Source: SFLA01 sp045595785
Lineage (GTDB): Bacteria > Bacillota > Clostridia > Oscillospirales > CAG-382
Direction of reading: 5' to 3'
Length of the DNA stretch: 64,000 nt
Assembly: GCA_045595785.1 (NCBI GenBank)
Contig: JAZOBE010000009.1
Coordinates: 30,058-94,057 of the forward strand
How positions within the stretch are numbered: position 1 is the first letter of the stretch; every line of letters starts with the position of its first letter. The notes below the pieces were generated by a model, which did not search any database, was not told the DNA's origin, and saw only the letters and a program-made list of their open reading frames with translations. The position numbers and the translations under genes were made by a program. Below are positions 59,753 to 64,000 of this stretch, piece after piece.

Positions 59753-59794
59753 TTGACAAACCGTGCCCGAATGTGCTACAATACTCGGGCACGG
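59753..59794 (+). promoter_or_regulatory. tRNA-Gln promoter overlapped by a perfect inverted repeat
   Basis: TTGACA (59753-59758)-N18-TACAAT (59777-59782) lies 19 bp before the tRNA. A perfect 10-bp inverted repeat, CCGTGCCCGA (59761-59770) and TCGGGCACGG (59785-59794), encloses the -10. There is no T run, so it is not an ordinary terminator of pncC; an operator or RNA start structure is possible. Confidence 0.6.
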
Positions 59795-59801
59795 AAAATA
59801 T

Positions 59802-59875
59802 AGCGGTATTGTGTAAAGGTAGCACAGCAGACTCTGACTCTGTATGTCTGGGTTCGAATCCTAGTACCGCTGCCA
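59802..59875 (+). tRNA. tRNA-Gln (anticodon CTG)
   Basis: The 74-base gene folds as a full cloverleaf. The acceptor is AGCGGTA/TACCGCT, the D stem GTGT/GCAC, the anticodon stem GCAGA/TCTGT with loop CTCTGAC and anticodon CTG at 59834-59836, and the T arm CTGGG-TTCGAAT-CCTAG. The discriminator is G, and CCA is encoded. It reads CAG codons. Confidence 0.97.
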
Positions 59876-59882
59876 AAAAATC

Positions 59883-59907
59883 CAACTCGTAAGAGTTGTT
59901 TTTTTTC
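59883..59907 (+). terminator. Terminator after tRNA-Gln
   Basis: CAACTC-GTAA-GAGTTG followed by eight or more T. Confidence 0.88.
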
Positions 59908-59972
59908 ATTCATTGCGAAAGCAATGGTATATCATCACGCGTTAGCGTGTATTTCCCTGCTGAGCTTGTCTG

Positions 59973-60001
59973 TTGACTTTTATACTGTAATATATTATAA
60001 T
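59973..60001 (+). promoter_or_regulatory. Promoter of the 191-residue membrane protein gene
   Basis: TTGACT-N17-TATAAT, 34 bp before the ATG at 60036. Confidence 0.72.
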
Positions 60002-60035
60002 CATAATCAGTATAAAATAAGGAGCTGTATATAAT

Positions 60036-60611
60036 ATGCGTATAAAAGAATCATTCGGCACAAGAGAAATTGAAAAAGACATTGTTTGCGCTAAAATGAT
60101 GCCGGGCAGGCAGTCCAAATATTCATTTTTTAATTCTTTGGCGTTAGGCGCTGTTTTGGCGGTGGTGCTTGTGGTGGTGGAAGCCTTCTTTATTAAAAGT
60201 GTTTTTTGGCTTGTGCTTTCCTTTTTTGTTATCGCTCCCCTTGCGCCGCTTATTGTGTGGCTGAAGTATAAGCTGTTAAGCAAAAAGGTATCCTTTAAGG
60301 ATTATGAGATACATAAGGAAACCGTAAAAAGCACAAACGAGGATAACTATACTATTTATTCCAGTGGACTGGTTTTTCCCCGTAAGCGCGAGATATCCAG
60401 TTATACCATCACCTTTGAAAACGAAAAAACATGGCATGTTTCCGAAGATAATTATTCCTGGAGCAAGGAATATCCCATGAAGGCGCTGGGCGTTTACCAT
60501 ACCGCAAAGCCGGGCGACGTTATGTACGTGGTAACCAAAAGGTCCGACGGAAAGGTTGTTATGGCATACCATACCGACTATTTTCAGCTGTCGGACAGCA
60601 GTATCGGGTAA
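60036..60611 (+). CDS. Two-span membrane protein, hypothetical
   Basis: A 191-residue protein with two close hydrophobic segments (about 36-55 and 57-77) and a soluble C-terminal domain of about 110 residues ending SDSSIG. No catalytic motif is seen and I do not recognise the family; the layout (short N-terminus, membrane hairpin, beta-rich domain) resembles the YcxB-like protein at 21613-22116. AAGGAG precedes the ATG. It has its own promoter. Confidence 0.65.
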   Translation: MRIKESFGTREIEKDIVCAKMMPGRQSKYSFFNSLALGAVLAVVLVVVEAFFIKSVFWLVLSFFVIAPLAPLIVWLKYKLLSKKVSFKDYEIHKETVKSTNEDNYTIYSSGLVFPRKREISSYTITFENEKTWHVSEDNYSWSKEYPMKALGVYHTAKPGDVMYVVTKRSDGKVVMAYHTDYFQLSDSSIG

Positions 60612-60617
60612 TTATCG

Positions 60618-60646
60618 TTGACAAGAAAAGCTTGTTGTGTTACAAT
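60618..60646 (+). promoter_or_regulatory. Promoter of the small membrane protein pair
   Basis: TTGACA-N17-TACAAT, starting 7 bp after the previous stop codon and 35 bp before the ATG at 60681. Confidence 0.72.
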
Positions 60647-60680
60647 TGTTACATAAATTTTAATAAAGGAGCTTTTTATT

Positions 60681-60965
60681 ATGCCTGCAGGACTTCCCGT
60701 TTTGCTTACAATTTTCTACATCGTTTGCGGTCTTATGTCTATTTCCAGCATTGTTTTTGAGGTATTGCTGGTTCTGTCCATTATCGGTATGGTTAAGGCG
60801 AACAATGCCGCTAAGACTGACCCCGAGACTTATCTTCCCATTGCAAAGAAGAAAAAGACTATGCTTATAATCTCTATCGTCGGTATTTGCGCTTCCGTAC
60901 TGGTTGTGTTTATCGCCTTTGCGATATATATGGTTGCGCTTATGGGTATGATAGGTTCAATGTAA
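60681..60965 (+). CDS. Small two-span membrane protein, hypothetical, first of a pair
   Basis: A 94-residue protein with two or three hydrophobic segments (about 5-36 and 60-91) around a basic loop (VKANNAAKTDPETYLPIAKKKK). AAAGGAG precedes the ATG. The next gene starts 1 base after its stop and encodes a protein with the same plan, so the two look like a tandem duplication. No family is recognised; the size is like membrane peptides that act in pairs. Confidence 0.65.
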   Translation: MPAGLPVLLTIFYIVCGLMSISSIVFEVLLVLSIIGMVKANNAAKTDPETYLPIAKKKKTMLIISIVGICASVLVVFIAFAIYMVALMGMIGSM

Positions 60966-60966
60966 T

Positions 60967-61221
60967 ATGGCATTACTCTTATATCTTTGCGGAATAGCCT
61001 TTGCTTCCCTTTTGTGCATGGCGTCATACGCTTTTCTTGCTTATGGAATATTTGCTTTTATTAAAGCAAAGAAAGCAAACAAAGCTCAGCCGGAGGTATA
61101 TCCCGCATCCGGTGTGAAAAGCAAGCTTATACTTATGATAATATCTATCTGTGCGGTGGTCTTTTCACTTACCGTCCTTTCGGTAGTGACGTTTATGTAC
61201 GCAATGGCGTATGTTGTTTAA
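60967..61221 (+). CDS. Small two-span membrane protein, hypothetical, second of a pair
   Basis: An 84-residue protein that aligns with its upstream neighbour: a hydrophobic half, the loop IKAKKANKAQPEVYPASGVKSK against VKANNAAKTDPETYLPIAKKKK, and a second hydrophobic half beginning LILMIISI against TMLIISIVG. It shares the promoter at 60618 and ends at a terminator. Function unknown. Confidence 0.63.
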   Translation: MALLLYLCGIAFASLLCMASYAFLAYGIFAFIKAKKANKAQPEVYPASGVKSKLILMIISICAVVFSLTVLSVVTFMYAMAYVV

Positions 61222-61233
61222 TATTCAAAAATC

Positions 61234-61258
61234 AGAAGCCCAAAAGGCTTCTTTTTTT
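61234..61258 (+). terminator. Terminator after the small membrane pair
   Basis: GAAGCC-CAAAA-GGCTTC followed by TTTTTTT. Confidence 0.9.
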
Positions 61259-61379
61259 GAGATATTTTTCCAAAGCAACGTCAGTGAAGGCAAGAACGGG
61301 TAGGTTGAGGTCAGAAAGAGTTTTTCTCTAAAATTTGTACAAACTTACGGCTATAATAACTAAAAGTCTGTTTTTGCAA

Positions 61380-61607
61380 GGCGGCTGTATAAACAAAGCA
61401 GAATGAATTTTCAGGCGTGTGGTGCTGTACGATTGTACTGCCCACCGCGTGAAAATTTATAAAAAACGCAAAATAAAAAGAAATCTGTTTACAGATTTCT
61501 ACCTAAGCATAAAGCAAAAATGCGAGTGATTGTTTTATATCACTCGCATTTGTTATTACGTATCAAATCTGTTTTGCGTTTCGAACTGCGAAGTTTAGAC
61601 AGTCGCC
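61380..61607. repeat. Composite intergenic repeat E14, inverted to E12
   Basis: The left end GGCGGCTGTATAAACAAAGCAGAA is followed by a GC-rich variant of the long hairpin and AAAACGCAAAA. The core has GAAATCTG/CAGATTTC and AATGCGAGTGA/TCACTCGCATT hairpins. The right end, read inverted, is GGCGACTGTCTAAACTTCGC...CGAAACGC with no H insert. It touches the tpiA stop codon. Confidence 0.85.
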
Positions 61608-61608
61608 A

Positions 61609-62385
61609 TTACTTCTGTGCTGCGGAGATTATTGCATAGAAATCAGGTGCTTTGAGAGATGCACCGCCGATAAGTCCGCCGTCAACGTTAACCTTGCCGA
61701 GAAGCTCGTCAGCGTTCTTTGCGTTCATGGAGCCGCCGTACTGTATAGTGGTAGCCTCAGCAACCTCGGAGGAATAGAGAGAAGCAACAACGTTTCTGAT
61801 AACGCCGCAAACCTCGTCTGCCTGGTCGCTGGTAGCGGTCTTGCCGGTGCCGATAGCCCAAACAGGCTCGTATGCGATGATAACGTTTGCCATCTGCTCT
61901 GCGGTTACGCCGAGAAGTGCAACCTTGGTCTGGAGAGAAACGGTTTCATCGGTAATGCCCTGCTCGCGCTGCTCAAGAGTTTCACCAACGCAGAGGATAA
62001 CCTTAAGACCTGCTTCAAGAGCAGCCTTGGTGCGGAGGTTTACGGTAACGTCGGTCTCGCCAAAGTACTGTCTTCTCTCGGAGTGGCCGATGATAACGTA
62101 TTCAACACCGATAGAGGTGAGCATGGAAGCGGAGATCTCACCGGTATATGCGCCGGAAGCTGCGAAATGTACGTTTTCTGCGCCAACCTTGATGGGAGAG
62201 CCCTTTGCTGCTTCCATAACGGGAACGAGGTCAACGTAAGGAACGCAGGTTACGATATCGCAACCGGAAACGTCCTTGCCTTCGATCTCTGCTTTAATAG
62301 CGTTTATAAGTTCAACTGCTTCTGCCGGAGTTTTGTTCATTTTCCAGTTGCCGGCGATGACAGCGCGTCTAGTGGATTTGTTCAT
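61609..62385 (-). CDS. tpiA: Triosephosphate isomerase
   Basis: A 258-residue TIM barrel interconverting dihydroxyacetone phosphate and glyceraldehyde 3-phosphate. NWKMNKT holds the catalytic lysine, IGHSERR the histidine, and AYEPVWAIGTGKTA the catalytic glutamate and flexible loop. AGGAG precedes the ATG. It follows pgk on the same strand after 74 bp that include a repeat-end fragment. Confidence 0.97.
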   Translation of the reverse strand: MNKSTRRAVIAGNWKMNKTPAEAVELINAIKAEIEGKDVSGCDIVTCVPYVDLVPVMEAAKGSPIKVGAENVHFAASGAYTGEISASMLTSIGVEYVIIGHSERRQYFGETDVTVNLRTKAALEAGLKVILCVGETLEQREQGITDETVSLQTKVALLGVTAEQMANVIIAYEPVWAIGTGKTATSDQADEVCGVIRNVVASLYSSEVAEATTIQYGGSMNAKNADELLGKVNVDGGLIGGASLKAPDFYAIISAAQK

Positions 62386-62429
62386 GATAGTAATTCTCCT
62401 AAAATTTTAGATGTAAAAGGGTGACGCAA

Positions 62430-62458
62430 TTTGGTTCTGCGCCGAATGCTAACCCGTA
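62430..62458. repeat. Solo repeat end between tpiA and pgk
   Basis: Read inverted it is GGGTTAGCATTCGG-CGCAGAACCAAA, nearly the same as the right end of E11 upstream of gyrB (GGGACTTAGCATTCGG-CGCAGACCC). No partner end is present. Confidence 0.65.
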
Positions 62459-62459
62459 A

Positions 62460-63656
62460 TTATTTGTTGTTAAGGCATGCTATACCGGGAAGCTCAAGTC
62501 CTTCAAGGAATTCGAGGGATGCGCCGCCGCCGGTGGAAATGTGGGTTATCTTGTCGCCAAAGCCAAGAGTCTGGCAAGCTGCTGCAGAGTCACCGCCGCC
62601 AACGATAGTGGTAGCGTCAGAATCAGCAAGTGCCTGTGCTACTGCCTTGGTACCAACTGCGAGAGTGGGGTTTTCAAACACGCCCATAGGTCCGTTCCAG
62701 ATAACGGTCTTTGCGCTGAGAACAGCGGAAGCGAACAGCTCTCTGGTTGCGGGACCGATGTCAAGACCCTGCATATCCTCGGGGATAGCGTCGGATGCAA
62801 CGGTGATGGTCTCGATCTCTGCATCGATAGGATCGGGGAAGGATTTAGCACAAACAGTGTCAACAGGGAGAAGGAGCTTTACGCCCTTTTCTTCAGCCTT
62901 TTTCATCATTTCGGTGCAGTAATCAAGCTTGCTCTCGTCAAGAAGAGATTTGCCGATACCCTTGCCCTGAGCCTTAAGGAAGGTGTATGCCATACCGCCG
63001 CCGATGATGAGAGTATCAACCTTCTCAAGGAGGTTGTTGATAACGTTAAGCTTATCGGAAACCTTTGCGCCGCCGAGAATAGCAACGAGAGGTCTGTCGG
63101 GGTCAGCAAGCGCCTTGCCCATGATGGTGATTTCCTTATTGATAAGGTAGCCGCAAACTGCAGGGAGATAATCAGCAACACCTGCGGTGGAAGCGTGAGC
63201 TCTGTGTGCGGTACCGAATGCGTCGTTTACATAGATGTCTGCCAAAGAAGCGAGTTTTTTGGCAAATTCTGCATTGTTCTTTTCCTCTTCTGCGTGGAAA
63301 CGAACGTTTTCAAGAAGCATACATTCGCCGGACTTAAGAGCGGCAGCCTTTGCAACTGCGTCTTCGCCTATAACGTCCTTTGCGAGAGCAACGTCGATAC
63401 CGAGGCACTCGGAAAGACGAGCGGCAACGGGAGCGAGAGTGTACTTCATATTGAACTCACCCTTGGGTCTGCCAAGGTGAGAGCAAAGGATAACAGCCGC
63501 GCCGTTAGCAAGCAGATACTTGATAGTGGGAAGTGCGCCCCGGATACGGTTATCGTCAGTGATAACGCCGTCCTTAAGGGGTACGTTGAAATCGCAACGT
63601 ACAAGGACCTTCTTGCCTTTTACATTAAGATCTTCTACTGTCTTCTTGTTTAACAT
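62460..63656 (-). CDS. pgk: Phosphoglycerate kinase
   Basis: A 398-residue glycolytic kinase making ATP from 1,3-bisphosphoglycerate. RCDFNVPL near the start, ILCSHLGRPKG, the ADP-binding ILGGAKVSDKL and the C-terminal IVGGGDSAAA and HISTGGGASLEFLEG motifs are all present. AGAGG precedes the ATG. It is upstream of tpiA on the same strand; gapA, the usual first gene, is not in the 340 bp that remain at the edge. Confidence 0.98.
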   Translation of the reverse strand: MLNKKTVEDLNVKGKKVLVRCDFNVPLKDGVITDDNRIRGALPTIKYLLANGAAVILCSHLGRPKGEFNMKYTLAPVAARLSECLGIDVALAKDVIGEDAVAKAAALKSGECMLLENVRFHAEEEKNNAEFAKKLASLADIYVNDAFGTAHRAHASTAGVADYLPAVCGYLINKEITIMGKALADPDRPLVAILGGAKVSDKLNVINNLLEKVDTLIIGGGMAYTFLKAQGKGIGKSLLDESKLDYCTEMMKKAEEKGVKLLLPVDTVCAKSFPDPIDAEIETITVASDAIPEDMQGLDIGPATRELFASAVLSAKTVIWNGPMGVFENPTLAVGTKAVAQALADSDATTIVGGGDSAAACQTLGFGDKITHISTGGGASLEFLEGLELPGIACLNNK

Positions 63657-63712
63657 AGTTCTTTTCCTCTCTTGTGTATATAATAATTATTTTTTTAACA
63701 ATCTTTTGCCTC

Positions 63713-63745
63713 TGTGATTATATCACATAGTTTTGCTCAATGCAA
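63713..63745 (-). promoter_or_regulatory. Promoter of pgk-tpiA with a dyad over the -10
   Basis: On the minus strand this reads TTGCAT-N17-TATAAT (63717-63745). TGTGA-TATAA-TCACA (63713-63727) is a perfect dyad that contains the -10, so a dimeric regulator bound there would block RNA polymerase. It leads to the pgk ATG about 60 bp further on. Confidence 0.6.
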
Positions 63746-64000
63746 GAAAAATATTACAATTAATATATAAATTTACATTTATTACAAAATGACCTCAGTC
63801 ACACCGCATTAGGTTAGTCATTCCGTATCCGGAATACGGCAATTTCTATGGGCTTGGTCAGTTGCGCTTATGCCGACAAAACGGTGTTGGCCGAGCGACA
63901 CCGAAAGTTCGTCCGGCACGAGTATTGCCCGTAAATTTCAGGCGAAGGATCCCCGCTACCGTTTGATTTTGATGCTTATTTCACCACCGCAAAGCTTTTG
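63746..64000. other. Right-edge region without a supported gene
   Basis: From 63746 to about 63795 the sequence is AT-rich. From 63795 to 63960 it is clearly more GC-rich, with CCGTATCCGGAATACGG as a palindrome near 63827, and it is closed by stops in all frames I checked. A minus-strand frame entering from the right edge would end SFAVVK at the stop at 63976-63978, but too little is visible to call a gene. Confidence 0.3.

Noticed and set aside
59652..59909. Minus-strand frame of 85 codons over the tRNA-Gln gene
   Set aside because: It is antisense to a perfect tRNA cloverleaf and to the pncC 3' end; the FEPRHTESES stretch is just the reverse of the tRNA T arm.
13263..61608. Repeats considered as a CRISPR array
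   Set aside because: Copies are scattered between genes, are 80-340 bp long with variable parts, and show no regular repeat-spacer spacing or cas genes.

Overview
The window is a chromosomal segment of a spore-lineage Clostridia bacterium, most likely an uncultured Oscillospirales/Ruminococcaceae-type gut organism (inference). Support comes from the gene set: RNase Y with YmdB, RemB, TrmK, a GerW/YtfJ spore protein, a dockerin-bearing SGNH hydrolase, many TTGACA-N17-TATAAT promoters and strong Shine-Dalgarno sites. There is no rRNA, prophage, CRISPR array or complete insertion sequence.

Layout. 0-8.6 kb: the 3' tip of mutL, tgt, a zinc-ribbon membrane protein, radC, a secreted dockerin esterase, an orphan peptide-type binding lipoprotein, a radical-SAM activase and galM. 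8.8-34 kb: gpmI; an M50 protease-scpA-scpB-DUF2953 operon; gerW-rluB-yhbY; a nadD-yqeK fusion with rsfS; leuS; an OmpR-type regulator with a YcxB-like partner; malQ; trmK; yceD-rpmF; DUF512-der-plsY; rarA; nusB; xseA-xseB-ispA. 34-48.5 kb is the replication-origin neighbourhood: jag, yidC, yidD, rnpA and rpmH lie on the minus strand, then dnaA, the presumptive oriC, dnaN, recF and remB, an AT-rich two-gene insertion, gyrB, gyrA and a phosphopantetheinyl transferase on the plus strand. 48.6-64 kb: two paralogous lipoproteins around an ACT/UPF0210 pair, a minus-strand rny-ymdB-yajC-M29 peptidase operon, a cysteine desulfurase-thiI-pncC operon, tRNA-Gln, small membrane proteins, and tpiA and pgk.

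The feature that ordinary annotation does not explain is a dense family of composite palindromic repeats in almost every long intergenic gap (about 16 sites). Full copies are bounded by inverted ends built from G(A)ACGC...CGCAGA and CAAAAACGCA. They carry a long hairpin in one end, a GGGACG-type palindrome, a terminator-like hairpin, and a separate GGGGTCCC...GGGGTG hairpin (called H here, 15 copies). Comparing copies gives empty and filled sites for H, which suggests that H moves on its own. Stems differ between copies in a paired, compensating way. A gene for an IS200-like HUH protein, a REP-associated tyrosine transposase (RAYT), sits between remB and gyrB, and its own reading frame contains in-frame pieces of the same repeats. 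The proposed system is RAYT plus nested mobile palindromes, including copies in the oriC region, in the gyrB leader and in a tandem duplication that captured the 3' end of yidD.

If oriC is at dnaA-dnaN, most genes between 4.4 and 34 kb run towards the origin, which is unusual for a Clostridia chromosome and would fit an inversion between repeat copies. Coordinates were read by eye; no similarity search, folding or GC-skew calculation was possible.
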